Below are positions 6,086 through 14,521 of a stretch of 15,039 bases of DNA, one piece after another. The position numbers and the translations under genes were made by a program. Positions within the stretch are counted from its first letter, which is position 1, and each line of letters opens with the position of its first letter. The notes beneath the pieces are model-generated. The model had not been told where the DNA came from. It did no database searches and saw nothing but the letters and a program-made list of their open reading frames with translations. Origin of the DNA: JBBRDU01 sp038203615 (GTDB taxonomy: Bacteria; Verrucomicrobiota; Verrucomicrobiia; Chthoniobacterales; UBA10450). The stretch is taken from the NCBI GenBank assembly GCA_038203615.1, contig JBBRDU010000074.1, positions 1-15,039 of the forward strand, given 5' to 3'.

Positions 6086-7795
6086 ATGAGCCGCTACCTG
6101 GTTACTTCGGCGCTGCCTTACATCAATGGGGTAAAGCATCTTGGCAACCTGGTCGGATCCATGTTACCGGCGGACGCTTTCGCGCGTTTTCAGCGCGCGC
6201 GCGGTAATGAAGTCCTGTTTATCTGCGCCACGGACGAGCATGGCACTCCGGCCGAGTTGGCGGCGCACGAAGCCGGTCTTCCGATCGACGAGTATTGCGC
6301 GAAGATGCACGTTCTCCAGAGAGATCTTGGGGACCGGTTCGCTCTTTCCTTCGACCATTTTGGTCGCTCCCACTCAACGCAGAACCACGAGATCACGCAG
6401 CACTTCTATCACCAGCTCGATCAGAACGGTCTCCTCGAAGAGCGAACGACGAGACAAGTCTATTCAATCGATGACAAGCGCTTCCTCCCGGACCGTTATG
6501 TCGTCGGCACCTGCCCGCATTGCGGCTATGAGCGCGCCCGCGGTGACCAATGCGAGAATTGCACCCGCGTCCTTGATCCGGCAGATCTCATCAAACCCCG
6601 GTCGGCTGTTTCAGGTTCGACAAGCCTCGAGCTCCGCGATTCAAAGCATCTCTTTCTCAGGCAATCTCAAATGGTAGGCCGGTTGCGAGAATGGATCGAT
6701 TCCAAAAAAGATTGGCCGGTATTGGTTACTTCCATCGCGCGGAAGTGGCTCGATGAAGGGTTAAAGGACCGCAGTATCACTCGCGACCTCAGCTGGGGCA
6801 TCCCGGTGGCTTATCAGGGTAACGTTCGACCGGGGTTCGAAGGCAAGGTATTTTATGTCTGGTTCGATGCGCCCATCGAATATGTGGGAGCGACGATGGA
6901 ATGGGCCGAGGCCGGCAACGACGATTGGAAACGCTGGTGGCGCCAGGATGCCGGCGGCGCCGATGTCCGTTACGTGCAATTCATGGGAAAGGACAATGTG
7001 CCTTTCCACACCGTCGGCTTCCCCGTCACTTTGTTTGGATCCCAGGAGCCGTGGAAAGTAGTCGATTACATCAAGGGTCTTAACTGGATGAATTACTACG
7101 GCGGCAAGTTCTCCACCTCTGGCAATCGCGGCCTCTTCATGGACCAGGCCCTCGAGTTATTGCCGGCTGACTACTGGCGTTGGTATCTCCTGGCCAACGC
7201 TCCGGAATCGGACGATTCGAATTTCACCTGGGAACATTTCCAGGCGACGATCAACCACGAGCTCGCCGACGTTTTCGGCAACTTTATCAATCGGATCGCG
7301 AAATTCTGCAACGCGCGACTGGGTGGAGTTGTTCCTGAGGGAGGGAGCTACGGCGAGCTCGAGACGGAAACGACGAGCGCGCTCGAGGGACGCCTCTCAG
7401 GACTGACCCGCCTGATGGAGGCCATGGAGTTCCGTAAATCGGCCATCGAACTGCGATCGATGTGGGTGATCGGGAATGAGTACCTGCAAAAGGCCCAGCC
7501 CTGGATGAAAATAAAGACGGACGCCGTTTCGGCCGGAGTTCCGATCCGTTACTCCCTTAACCTCGCCATGTTCTTTGCGGCCCTCGCTCAACCTTTCATC
7601 CCCGATGCCTCAGCAAAAATTCGAAAGGCGCTTGCGGGAAGCGAAAGTCCTCCAGCCTGGCCGACGAATGTGGTCGACGTGCTCGAGCCCGGCGCGGCGA
7701 TCACCGTCCCCGATGTTTTATTCGCGAAGGTAGAAGACGAGCAACTGTCGCTGTGGATCGAGCGTTTTGGCGGTGCCGACAAAAAGAACGCCTAG
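6086..7795 (+). CDS. metG: Methionyl-tRNA synthetase
   Basis: This 569-residue class I aminoacyl-tRNA synthetase attaches methionine to tRNA-Met in the cytoplasm. The N-terminal Rossmann domain opens with LVTSALPYINGVKHLGN, whose HLGN (18-21) is the HIGH signature, and continues with FICATDEHGTP. A single zinc knuckle is formed by Cys143-x2-Cys146-x9-Cys156-x2-Cys159. The KMSKS loop is present as KFSTS (341-345), a known natural variant. The helical anticodon-binding domain has the expected W-V-I-G-N-E-Y-L and Q-P-W near residue 470. The protein ends soon afterwards, without the C-terminal EMAP-type tRNA-binding domain of longer bacterial enzymes. The start ATG has no clear Shine-Dalgarno, but the sequence MSRYLVTSALPYINGV is the expected N-terminus. 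It converges on the minus-strand gene ending at 7876. Confidence 0.97.
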   Translation: MSRYLVTSALPYINGVKHLGNLVGSMLPADAFARFQRARGNEVLFICATDEHGTPAELAAHEAGLPIDEYCAKMHVLQRDLGDRFALSFDHFGRSHSTQNHEITQHFYHQLDQNGLLEERTTRQVYSIDDKRFLPDRYVVGTCPHCGYERARGDQCENCTRVLDPADLIKPRSAVSGSTSLELRDSKHLFLRQSQMVGRLREWIDSKKDWPVLVTSIARKWLDEGLKDRSITRDLSWGIPVAYQGNVRPGFEGKVFYVWFDAPIEYVGATMEWAEAGNDDWKRWWRQDAGGADVRYVQFMGKDNVPFHTVGFPVTLFGSQEPWKVVDYIKGLNWMNYYGGKFSTSGNRGLFMDQALELLPADYWRWYLLANAPESDDSNFTWEHFQATINHELADVFGNFINRIAKFCNARLGGVVPEGGSYGELETETTSALEGRLSGLTRLMEAMEFRKSAIELRSMWVIGNEYLQKAQPWMKIKTDAVSAGVPIRYSLNLAMFFAALAQPFIPDASAKIRKALAGSESPPAWPTNVVDVLEPGAAITVPDVLFAKVEDEQLSLWIERFGGADKKNA

Positions 7796-7837
7796 GAATT
7801 TTCAATAACCCACGATTGCGAACAGATGGGTCTGCGA

Positions 7838-7852
7838 CAGGGACACTCCCTG
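7838..7852. terminator. Hairpin between convergent genes, possible bidirectional terminator
   Basis: CAGGGA-CAC-TCCCTG is a perfect 6-bp inverted repeat in the 80-bp gap between metG and the convergent membrane protein gene. The position suits a shared terminator, but neither side has a U-tract. It may instead be a copy of a short palindromic intergenic repeat. Confidence 0.3.
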
Positions 7853-7875
7853 GCACAGGAAGCGATCCTTCTCCT

Positions 7876-10692
7876 TTAAGGTGGAGGCCTAAATCCGAAT
7901 TCGGCCTGCAATTCTCCCCAGAGCCAATCAACGAACCAATCTCTCTGGATTGATCCTGCGCTGGCGGTGGCCAGGGCTTCCGCCTTCTCGACACTCCCAT
8001 TGTGACAGTAGAGATAAATGAGGAGGAAGAAGTCTTCGCGGTTCGAGAAGCCGCGATCCTTTTCCCCGTCAAGCAACCGAATGGCAGTGCCGAAATCCCG
8101 ACGGCCAAGCGCGTCGGCCACGAGATCGTGGACGGCCTCGGTCGGCAATGAAGGCGAGTTAGCAGCTAATTTCCGAGCGAGCGAAACGCGCAACTCATCA
8201 CTATTCTGCACCTCCAAGACCGGGGCCCGCAGCCGGGAATTACGCAGGTAAAGATCGAGCTCGGCCAGCCAGTTACGCCCGGCGTGATATCGTACTTCGC
8301 GGAAGAACATAAACTGCTCGAGTGACTCCTTCTGTTCGTTAGGCCACATTCCCTGGACGAAAGAAGAGGCAAAAAAGCGCCCTGAGGCGCCTGAAGTCTC
8401 GAAGTAACTGTTACTTAGCTGGTAAACCTGTTTTAAATCGGGTTGCGCATCGGTTAACCGCTTGGGATAAAAATCATCCAATGGTTCTACGCCCCGAGTC
8501 AGCCGTTCGATTTCCTCCCCATCCATGACAAAGAGAGCGGGAATTTGTTCGGGGACCTCGAGACCGATCCGGAGTAAATCGTCGCGCGAAGGAGGATTGA
8601 CCCAGAGTTGGCGGACAAGCTCCTGGTCAGGCGCTCGGACCGGCGGTTTCATTCCGATCATGATCCATTCCAAATCGGAAGTCGCCCAGAGAGAGGCGTT
8701 GGGAAAGACGTTATGGAAGGCGCGAAGGATCGCTTTGCTCTCGTCGACGTTAACCTGATAAATGGGCAGCCAGAAGCTGACGATTCCCCCGTCTTTTAAC
8801 CTACCCTTCATCAGCGAAAAGAATTGCTCGGTGTAGAGATTGACTGCTCCGGCGGTTTTTAATGGCGGCGGTTCTCCGGTGATAATGTCGTAGCGCCCAG
8901 GACAGGCCTGGAGAAAAAAGCGGCCATCCTGCACAAAGGTCGTGACCCGCGGATCGCGGAGCGGATTTGAATAACCAGCCCCGATGTAGGAGTCAGCGAG
9001 GACAAAAACTTCCTTCGAAATATCGACAATATCGAGATGCTTGAGACGAGCATCGCGGGTAAAGGCATCCGCGGTCACGCCGACCCCATAGCAAATCAAC
9101 AGGGCACTCTCGCTTTCGGGACGCAGTGCGAGAGGCAGGTAGGCGAACATTCGCATATACCGCTGAGTCCGCGGCACAGTTCCCGACATTGAGTAGGAGT
9201 TGGTAGCCAGCCGGTAGTAGTAGGGCTGACCGAACAGATCGCGCCGCAGAAGTTGATAGGTATCTGCGGTGCCTTCCAGCCTCTTATCGGGGACTGAACC
9301 GTCAACTTCGTAGAGGCGGCGGGCATTCGCGAAATGGCTCTCGGCGCGATGGTAAGGGAAGATTAGAAGGATAAGAATAAAAGCCACACTGAGCGAAACC
9401 AATGCGACTCCAGTCGGTCGGCGCAGGGACCAACTTTGTTTTTGAGTGGTTAGGAACGCGAGTCCGGCGTAGACGACTCCACAACAGATCAAACTCGACT
9501 GGATTCCAAGCCAGGGGAGAAGGAGGAATCCTGCCAGCAGAGGGCCGCAAGCCGCGCCGATAGTATTGAAAAGGATGGTGAGACCTGTGCTGTTCATCCT
9601 GTCGTTCATGTCGGATTGAACACAGCTCGTCAGCGCTGGAAGGAGAGCCCCTGACAGAAAAGCTATTGGAAACATTAAGGCTAACGACAGGAGCCCGACC
9701 TGCAGCGCGAAAGCACGGTCGAATGTCGGAACGTTTGGTGGACGTTCCGGCACGGGAAAAAACAAGTAAGAGAGCAGGGTGGCGCTGGCAGCGAGGACTA
9801 AAAGCAGGGGCAATAGCTGCCGTCGCGGCAGAAGGCGGCGCGGAATCAGGCTCCCGCCGATACTGCCGAGGCCAATCCCGGCGAGGACTACGGCGAGCAT
9901 GATCGAGAAGGCGGTGGAGGTGGAAGCGACGTATAGACGCAGGAAGCGCACCCAGATTACCTCCAGGCCGAGGAGGACAGCGCCAGCCCCCGTACTCACG
10001 AAGAGCAGCCTCCATGGCGGCTTTCTGCCTAACGACAGTCTGAATCGAAATCGCGGGGGAGCTTTCCCCACTGGGACCGCTTCCGCTCCGGCGAACATCC
10101 ATGCCATGGCAGCTGCTCCGCAGCCCACGCCAGCAGCCGTCCATCCGGTTCCCAAAAGTCCGCAACGCTGGATCAGATATATTTCGCCGAGGAGTGCACC
10201 AGCCATGGCCCCGAGGGTATTAGCTCCATAAAGAAGGCCGATGTTCCGGCCAAATTCGTGCCGTTTTAGAAGCGGGTCTTCCAACAAAACGGGGAGGGTT
10301 AATCCCATCGCTGTCGTGGGAATCAGCAGAATCAGGAACGAAACAATGAAACGGAGGAGATTGAGGAATTGCTGGTGATCCCAAAAAGCCTGGAAAGCAG
10401 GCCGCATCCATTCCCCGAGCAGCGGAAGCCCAAACACCAAAGTACAACCAAAGGCCGCCACAATCATTTCCAAGCCTGCGTAGACCCGCAGCGGGCGGGC
10501 CCGCGGGAACCTGTTCGTGGCGGCGATTGCGCTTCCCAAAGCAAGGCCCGCCATAAAGCTTGAAAGAATCAGGGCGGTGGACCAAACCGAATTTCCGAAA
10601 GCCAGCCCGCTCAGCCGGAGCCAGAGAGTTTGGAAAAGAAGCGCGCTACACCCGGAGAGAAAGAGAATCAGGGAAACAATCGCGACCCGCAC
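7876..10692 (-). CDS. Polytopic membrane protein fused to spermidine-synthase-like domain
   Basis: This 938-residue protein starts with a GTG (10692-10690), which has AAGG about 8 nt upstream. Residues 1 to ~445 hold many membrane segments and the family motifs FLSGCSALLFQTLWLRL, SFMAGLALGS and LYGANTLGAMAGALLG, repeated in a second bundle. Residues ~455-715 form a class I methyltransferase-fold domain like spermidine synthase: ALLICYGVGVTADAF (~535) is the nucleotide loop, HLDIVDIS follows, and YDIITGEPPPL (~605) replaces the catalytic segment. The aminopropyltransferase Asp (usually D-x-x-D-P) is replaced there by G-E-P-P-P, so true polyamine synthesis is unlikely. Residues ~720-938 are a helical extension, perhaps TPR-like near the end. 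Such fusions are common in environmental bacteria and their substrate is unknown. It lies 127 nt downstream of the exported protein gene at 10820. Confidence 0.85.
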   Translation of the reverse strand: MRVAIVSLILFLSGCSALLFQTLWLRLSGLAFGNSVWSTALILSSFMAGLALGSAIAATNRFPRARPLRVYAGLEMIVAAFGCTLVFGLPLLGEWMRPAFQAFWDHQQFLNLLRFIVSFLILLIPTTAMGLTLPVLLEDPLLKRHEFGRNIGLLYGANTLGAMAGALLGEIYLIQRCGLLGTGWTAAGVGCGAAAMAWMFAGAEAVPVGKAPPRFRFRLSLGRKPPWRLLFVSTGAGAVLLGLEVIWVRFLRLYVASTSTAFSIMLAVVLAGIGLGSIGGSLIPRRLLPRRQLLPLLLVLAASATLLSYLFFPVPERPPNVPTFDRAFALQVGLLSLALMFPIAFLSGALLPALTSCVQSDMNDRMNSTGLTILFNTIGAACGPLLAGFLLLPWLGIQSSLICCGVVYAGLAFLTTQKQSWSLRRPTGVALVSLSVAFILILLIFPYHRAESHFANARRLYEVDGSVPDKRLEGTADTYQLLRRDLFGQPYYYRLATNSYSMSGTVPRTQRYMRMFAYLPLALRPESESALLICYGVGVTADAFTRDARLKHLDIVDISKEVFVLADSYIGAGYSNPLRDPRVTTFVQDGRFFLQACPGRYDIITGEPPPLKTAGAVNLYTEQFFSLMKGRLKDGGIVSFWLPIYQVNVDESKAILRAFHNVFPNASLWATSDLEWIMIGMKPPVRAPDQELVRQLWVNPPSRDDLLRIGLEVPEQIPALFVMDGEEIERLTRGVEPLDDFYPKRLTDAQPDLKQVYQLSNSYFETSGASGRFFASSFVQGMWPNEQKESLEQFMFFREVRYHAGRNWLAELDLYLRNSRLRAPVLEVQNSDELRVSLARKLAANSPSLPTEAVHDLVADALGRRDFGTAIRLLDGEKDRGFSNREDFFLLIYLYCHNGSVEKAEALATASAGSIQRDWFVDWLWGELQAEFGFRPPP

Positions 10693-10728
10693 GTCAAAGC
10701 CTTAGATGTTCGCCGATAAGCGCTGCAA

Positions 10729-10769
10729 ACAAAAAGATCAGGCTCGGGCCGGTGCGTCCGCTGCGAGCC
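10729..10769 (-). terminator. Probable intrinsic terminator after the exported protein gene
   Basis: On the minus strand GGCTCG (10769-10764) pairs with CGAGCC (10746-10741) around a GC-rich 17-nt loop, followed after 5 nt by TTTTTGTTT (10735-10727). It lies about 50 nt past the stop at 10820 and would separate that gene from the membrane fusion gene downstream. Confidence 0.5.
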
Positions 10770-10819
10770 GGAGCTCAAACCAGCCAAAATCCTGATTTCA
10801 CGACGGGAGATCGTGGAGG

Positions 10820-11884
10820 CTACTTCACAATCGTTACTCTTACGGTCTCTACCAACTCGTCGTTCACGTAGAATTCGACCCGATACTTGCCTTCGGCCCA
10901 TCCATCTGGCGGGCGTGCCAGGGTGAAGCGAGCACTCGAGTCCGGGGCGGGAGCGACGCTTTCGGTTTCATCGACGATGAAATTGGGCTCCACCAAATCG
11001 CCGACATCTTCGGCAATCCAGACCACGCGAACTTTGGCGCCTTCGGGCAGGCCGTGGCCGTGCCAGCGAACATAAATGTTTTGCACATCGGATTTGAATT
11101 CGCTCTTCGAGCCCCCGCCTGGGTCGGTCGAGACTTCGACGACCAGCTTTTTGCCGGGGTCAGCGGGCTCCGTCTGAACCTCGGGACCGCGGATGGGAGG
11201 CGTCGGTGTGGCCTTCGGCGGGACCGCGGATGGAGACGGCTCCGCTCGAGGCATTGCGATAATCTCCGGCAGTTTTTGCAATTCGAGAATGGTGCGCTGA
11301 AGCAAGCCCCCTGTCGGTCCCCGGACAACCGTCGTCTCTTTGACGAGCCCGACGCCGGGCAAGAACCAGCGATCCAGCGCGACCGACATGACCGACGCGT
11401 CGTCACAATGGATGTGGAAGGCGCGGAGCGGACCGGCCGGCACCCTGACGAGCTCCTCTGCCGTCACGGTGAAATGCTGGTGGACCTCCATCCCCGCCAC
11501 TTCCCCGTCGGAGTCCCAGGAGTCGCCAACCTTGATCGTGCCGGGGACAATCGTTTGCGGCGGATCGAGCTTCGCCATTCGTCCGTCCTTGCCGCCGCGG
11601 ACATGACAGACTAATCCGTGTTCATCCAGCGTCATGAGCTCGATCTTCGAGAGGGCATCGTCCGTTCGCGTTTCAAACTTGAGGAATTCTTTGCGGTCGA
11701 ACGTCTCTCGTCCAATCTTCACGATCACCGAGGAAGTTACTGGCGCAGGCGCGGCGGCGGGGCCACCCAGTTCTTCGCTCGATTGGTACTGCCAGGTCGT
11801 GCCCTCCGCTGTGGGCAGGAGGGACTCGGCCCGACCGATAACCGCTGTGAACAAAATTAATCCGGCCAGGCCGACTTTCCTCAT
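10820..11884 (-). CDS. Exported two-domain protein of unknown function
   Basis: This 354-residue protein has a clear signal peptide (residues 1-19, M-R-K-V then a hydrophobic run ending in G-R-A). The first domain (~20-205) begins L-L-P-T-A-E-G-T-T-W-Q-Y, a pattern seen in exported beta-rich proteins of unknown function. It contains His-Ile-His-Cys and a D-R-W-F-L-P-G-V-G-L-V-K-E segment typical of that fold. A Pro/Ala/Thr-rich linker (~215-245) leads to a C-terminal beta-sandwich-like domain (~250-354) with I-Y-V-R-W, V-R-V-V-W-I-A-E-D-V-G and Y-R-V-E-F-Y-V-N-D-E. I do not recognise a named family with certainty. It probably acts in the periplasm or on the cell surface. It is divergent from pepE, with 119 nt between the start codons. 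Confidence 0.8.
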   Translation of the reverse strand: MRKVGLAGLILFTAVIGRAESLLPTAEGTTWQYQSSEELGGPAAAPAPVTSSVIVKIGRETFDRKEFLKFETRTDDALSKIELMTLDEHGLVCHVRGGKDGRMAKLDPPQTIVPGTIKVGDSWDSDGEVAGMEVHQHFTVTAEELVRVPAGPLRAFHIHCDDASVMSVALDRWFLPGVGLVKETTVVRGPTGGLLQRTILELQKLPEIIAMPRAEPSPSAVPPKATPTPPIRGPEVQTEPADPGKKLVVEVSTDPGGGSKSEFKSDVQNIYVRWHGHGLPEGAKVRVVWIAEDVGDLVEPNFIVDETESVAPAPDSSARFTLARPPDGWAEGKYRVEFYVNDELVETVRVTIVK

Positions 11885-12003
11885 GAGCCGCCACTGTTCA
11901 CCAGCTGATTTCGCTTGGCGAATCCGGAGATTAAAGTTGAGTCAATTTTTACCCTCGGCCCTCCGTCAAAAGACGTACACTTATTCGTTAAAAATATAAC
12001 AAT

Positions 12004-12723
12004 ATGATCCAATCCGGGCAGGTTCTTCTGGTCAGCAACTCCACCGTTCACCATCGCGGTTACCTCGACCACGTTGAGGCCGAGATCAGGAATCTCCTCG
12101 GACCCGCGCGAACCGTCCTTTTCTTTCCCTACGCCTTGCAGGACCGCGACGGTTATGCGGCCAAAGCCAGGGCACGTTTTGAAGCGATGGGCTACGAGAT
12201 GAATTCGGCGCATGCCACCAGCAATCCGGAGCAGGCCATCGGGGAGACGGACGCCATCTTCATCGGCGGTGGCAATACGTTCCGCCTGCTCAAGACCCTT
12301 CAGGATCTCGAGCTGATCGAGCCGATCTGCCGCCGCATTCGGGAAGGCGCGTCTTACATCGGCAGCAGCGCTGGCTCCAACGTCGCCGGCCCAACCATCA
12401 GAACCACGAATGACATGCCGATCGTGCAGCCCCGTTCCTTCGATGCCCTCGGGCTGGTGCCATTTCAGATCAGCCCCCATTTCCTCGATCCGGATCCGGC
12501 TTCGACTCATATGGGCGAAACCCAGGAAGAACGGATCATCCAATTTCTGGAGGAGAACGAAACGCCCGTGCTCGGAATGCGTGAAGGGGCGTGGGTCCGC
12601 GCCGGCAAAGGAACCGTCGTTCTGGGCGGCGCCCGCGGCGCCCGGATTTTTCGCCGCGGCGAAAGCCCCGTGGAAAAATCGGCCGGCGACGAAATCTCCA
12701 GCCTGGTCGGCGCACCTCTGTAG
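12004..12723 (+). CDS. pepE: Dipeptidase E (peptidase family S51)
   Basis: This 239-residue cytoplasmic serine peptidase is expected to cleave dipeptides with an N-terminal aspartate. The fold markers are FIGGGNTFRLL and the nucleophile elbow GSSAGSN with Ser122. The other catalytic residues are Asp137 (T-T-N-D-M-P) and His159 (I-S-P-H-F-L-D). The Ser-Asp-His spacing is identical to that of E. coli PepE (120-135-157, from memory), shifted by two. Length is close to the E. coli enzyme (~229). The C-terminal part has VLGMREGAWVRAG and VVLGGARGARIFRRGE as expected. The ATG is preceded by an AT-rich stretch with TATAAC three bases upstream and no Shine-Dalgarno, so translation may start on a very short or absent leader. 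Confidence 0.93.
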   Translation: MIQSGQVLLVSNSTVHHRGYLDHVEAEIRNLLGPARTVLFFPYALQDRDGYAAKARARFEAMGYEMNSAHATSNPEQAIGETDAIFIGGGNTFRLLKTLQDLELIEPICRRIREGASYIGSSAGSNVAGPTIRTTNDMPIVQPRSFDALGLVPFQISPHFLDPDPASTHMGETQEERIIQFLEENETPVLGMREGAWVRAGKGTVVLGGARGARIFRRGESPVEKSAGDEISSLVGAPL

Positions 12724-13073
12724 CGGCCTCTTGCCCGACGCGAAGTGCACTTACGCTACTCCTCTCCCGCCGCGAAGTCGCCGCCGCCCGGAATTCTCGG
12801 AATCAAATCGGACCGCGGCGGTCCTTCCCATCAAGACCGGGCTTTTTCGGACGGCCAACCCGCCCGACGTTTCGATTTCGCAGCCTGACGTAGACCGGTC
12901 CCGGAAAAATGCCTCGGGAGGATAGCGGCAACGGATATTGAATTACAGGGCGTATCCGTGAAAAGTTTTACCACGTGGCGTCCCCGCGGCGGACGCACTG
13001 CATTTTCGCGGACGCGTGGAGCGCTCGATTAAAGAATAAGTAGCAAGTAAGGAAGCTCGGTTGACTATAACGT
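12724..13073. other. Non-coding stretch between pepE and the O-methyltransferase gene
   Basis: I find no convincing gene in these 350 bases; open frames here are extensions of pepE shadows. A hairpin GGACCG-CGG-CGGTCC (12810-12824) could weakly terminate pepE transcription but has no U-tract. A second hairpin, GCGTCC/GGACGC (12978-12996), is followed by GCGGACGCG (13008-13016), which repeats part of the stem. The last 45 bases are AT-richer and probably hold the promoter of the next gene. Confidence 0.5.
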
Positions 13074-13712
13074 ATGAAGAAGTTCATCGACGCTGCCGTG
13101 GAGCAGTTCGCCCGCGATCATACTGAGCCGGAGAGCGATCTCCACGTCCGCTTGCGAGAGGAGACCTATCGAGTCATGGACCGTCCTCAGATGCAGGTCG
13201 ATGCGATCGAAGGTCGCTTTCTTAAGATGCTTGTCCGGCTCACCGGAGCCCGCACCATCCTCGAGATCGGTATGTTCACCGGTTACAGCGCGCTCATGAT
13301 GGCCGAGGGTTTGCCGGACGACGGCCGGCTTATCACGTGTGAGGTAGATCCAAAAGCGGAAGGGATCGCACGGCGTTACTTTGCCGAGAGCCCGCACGGT
13401 CGTAAGATCACTATTCGAATCGGACCTGCCCTGGAAACGATCAAGACGCTATCTGACCCGGTCGATCTCGTGTTCATCGACGCGGACAAAGCGAACTACT
13501 CCAGCTACTACGAAGCTTCCCTGCCGCTCCTTAAACCCGGTGGCCTCATCGTAGCCGACAACGTCCTCTGGAGCGGCCAGGTGCTTGATCCCCAGGACGC
13601 CGACGATCACGCGATTGTAGCGTTCGACCGCATGGTTCAATCCGATCCCCGGGTTGAGAATGTCTGCCTGACCGTGCGCGACGGAATGATGCTCGTCTGG
13701 AAACGAAAATAA
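13074..13712 (+). CDS. SAM-dependent O-methyltransferase, CCoAOMT family
   Basis: This 212-residue soluble class I methyltransferase belongs to the metal-dependent caffeoyl-CoA O-methyltransferase-like family. The SAM-binding motif I is TILEIGMFTGYSAL (Glu64, Gly66, Gly70). ITCEVDPKA gives the acidic residue for the SAM ribose. The divalent-metal site is Asp136 in VFIDADKANY with Asp162-Asn163 in IVADNVLW; the spacing matches the metal ligands of plant CCoAOMT. The C-terminus (GMMLVWKRK) is the normal end of the family. Bacterial members methylate catechol-type hydroxyls, but the substrate here is unknown. The ATG has TATAAC two bases upstream and AAGGAAG only about 20 nt away, so the ribosome site is unclear. 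The next gene starts 14 nt downstream, probably in the same transcript. Confidence 0.92.
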   Translation: MKKFIDAAVEQFARDHTEPESDLHVRLREETYRVMDRPQMQVDAIEGRFLKMLVRLTGARTILEIGMFTGYSALMMAEGLPDDGRLITCEVDPKAEGIARRYFAESPHGRKITIRIGPALETIKTLSDPVDLVFIDADKANYSSYYEASLPLLKPGGLIVADNVLWSGQVLDPQDADDHAIVAFDRMVQSDPRVENVCLTVRDGMMLVWKRK

Positions 13713-13726
13713 TAACAACCAGCCGC

Positions 13727-14515
13727 GTGAAAGACTGGTCAAAGCGGAAAGCCGACGATCTTCCTAAAATCGCTCTCGCTTCGCCTCGCGCTTATCTCCC
13801 GATCATGGCGATCGCATGCCTCGGCTTCATCAGCGCGTGCGTCGCTCACGAGGTTCTTGGACACGGAGGCGTGTGCCTCGCCCGCGGCTGCCGGATTACT
13901 TTGCTCACCTCCGTTTACTTCCATTGTTCTCAGGACACGATGATGACCACCGTCGCCGGCAACCTGATGAACCTTTTATTCGCCATGATTTGCTTCGCCT
14001 TGTTGCGATTCCGTCTTTCCTCAGGCTGGCGACTCTTTCTCGTTTTCGCCGCGGCCTACAACGCCTTTTGGGCCTGCGGTTACATCATCCTCTCTGCCGT
14101 CACCGATTATGGCGATTGGGCCTTCGTTCTGCACGATCTGGCCCTTAGCCCGCCCTGGTTATGGCGATGTCTCATGGCGCTGCTCGGGGTGGCTTTGTAT
14201 TACATCGCGATCCGACTTTTCGTCCTACACCTGCCTCGCGGCACACCCATTCTTCTGCCCTGCCTCGCCGCTGGCGTGCTTGCCTGTGGAGCCGCTCTCT
14301 TCTATGCCGGCCCCGTGCTACCTGCTTTGCGCGAGAGTGTGCAGGAAGGATTCGGCGCCGGAGTCGGTCTCTTACTTATCGCCAGGGCGCGATACCGTCG
14401 GGGCGAACAGTTGCAACCCGACACTTCGCTTTCTCCGAGCCGTGGCTGGGTAATTGCAGCCATCGCAGTGATCATTCTGTTCGTCGCCACTCTCGGCCGT
14501 GGTGTAATTGCGTAA
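13727..14515 (+). CDS. Polytopic membrane protein with HExxxH motif, M50-like
   Basis: This 262-residue protein has six or seven hydrophobic segments. The first ends in A-C-V-A-His41-Glu42-Val-Leu-Gly-His46-G-G, resembling the zinc motif of membrane-embedded M50 peptidases, but with three residues rather than two between Glu and the second His. Ala77-Gly-Asn-Leu-Met-Asn82 in the next segment resembles the A-G-P-x-x-N block of that family. A second Zn-ligand Asp is not obvious. It may be an intramembrane protease, a related metal-dependent membrane enzyme, or an inactive homologue. The GTG at 13727 is the furthest-upstream plausible start, 14 nt after the O-methyltransferase stop and without a Shine-Dalgarno, so coupling to that gene is likely; an ATG at 13805 would start inside the first span. 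Confidence 0.75.
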   Translation: MKDWSKRKADDLPKIALASPRAYLPIMAIACLGFISACVAHEVLGHGGVCLARGCRITLLTSVYFHCSQDTMMTTVAGNLMNLLFAMICFALLRFRLSSGWRLFLVFAAAYNAFWACGYIILSAVTDYGDWAFVLHDLALSPPWLWRCLMALLGVALYYIAIRLFVLHLPRGTPILLPCLAAGVLACGAALFYAGPVLPALRESVQEGFGAGVGLLLIARARYRRGEQLQPDTSLSPSRGWVIAAIAVIILFVATLGRGVIA

Positions 14516-14521
14516 CGTTAC
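14512..14521. repeat. Palindrome GTAACGTTAC over the stop codon
   Basis: A perfect 10-bp palindrome covers the TAA stop of the HExxxH membrane protein gene. It is too short and lacks flanking features for a terminator; it may be chance or a small protein-binding site. Nothing else is evident in the convergent gap up to 14683. Confidence 0.25.

Noticed and set aside
9302..10165. 287-codon minus-strand frame
   Set aside because: It lies wholly inside the membrane fusion gene on the same strand in another frame. The fusion frame shows consistent membrane and methyltransferase-fold motifs.
10633..10692. Lipobox-like L-S-G-C near the start of the membrane fusion protein
   Set aside because: In this family the position is part of the first membrane span (F-L-S-G-x-x-A-L), usually with Ala in place of Cys, so lipidation is not supported.
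11881..12750. 289-codon minus-strand frame opposite pepE
   Set aside because: Antisense shadow of pepE, which has a complete catalytic triad; the antisense product has no recognisable domain.
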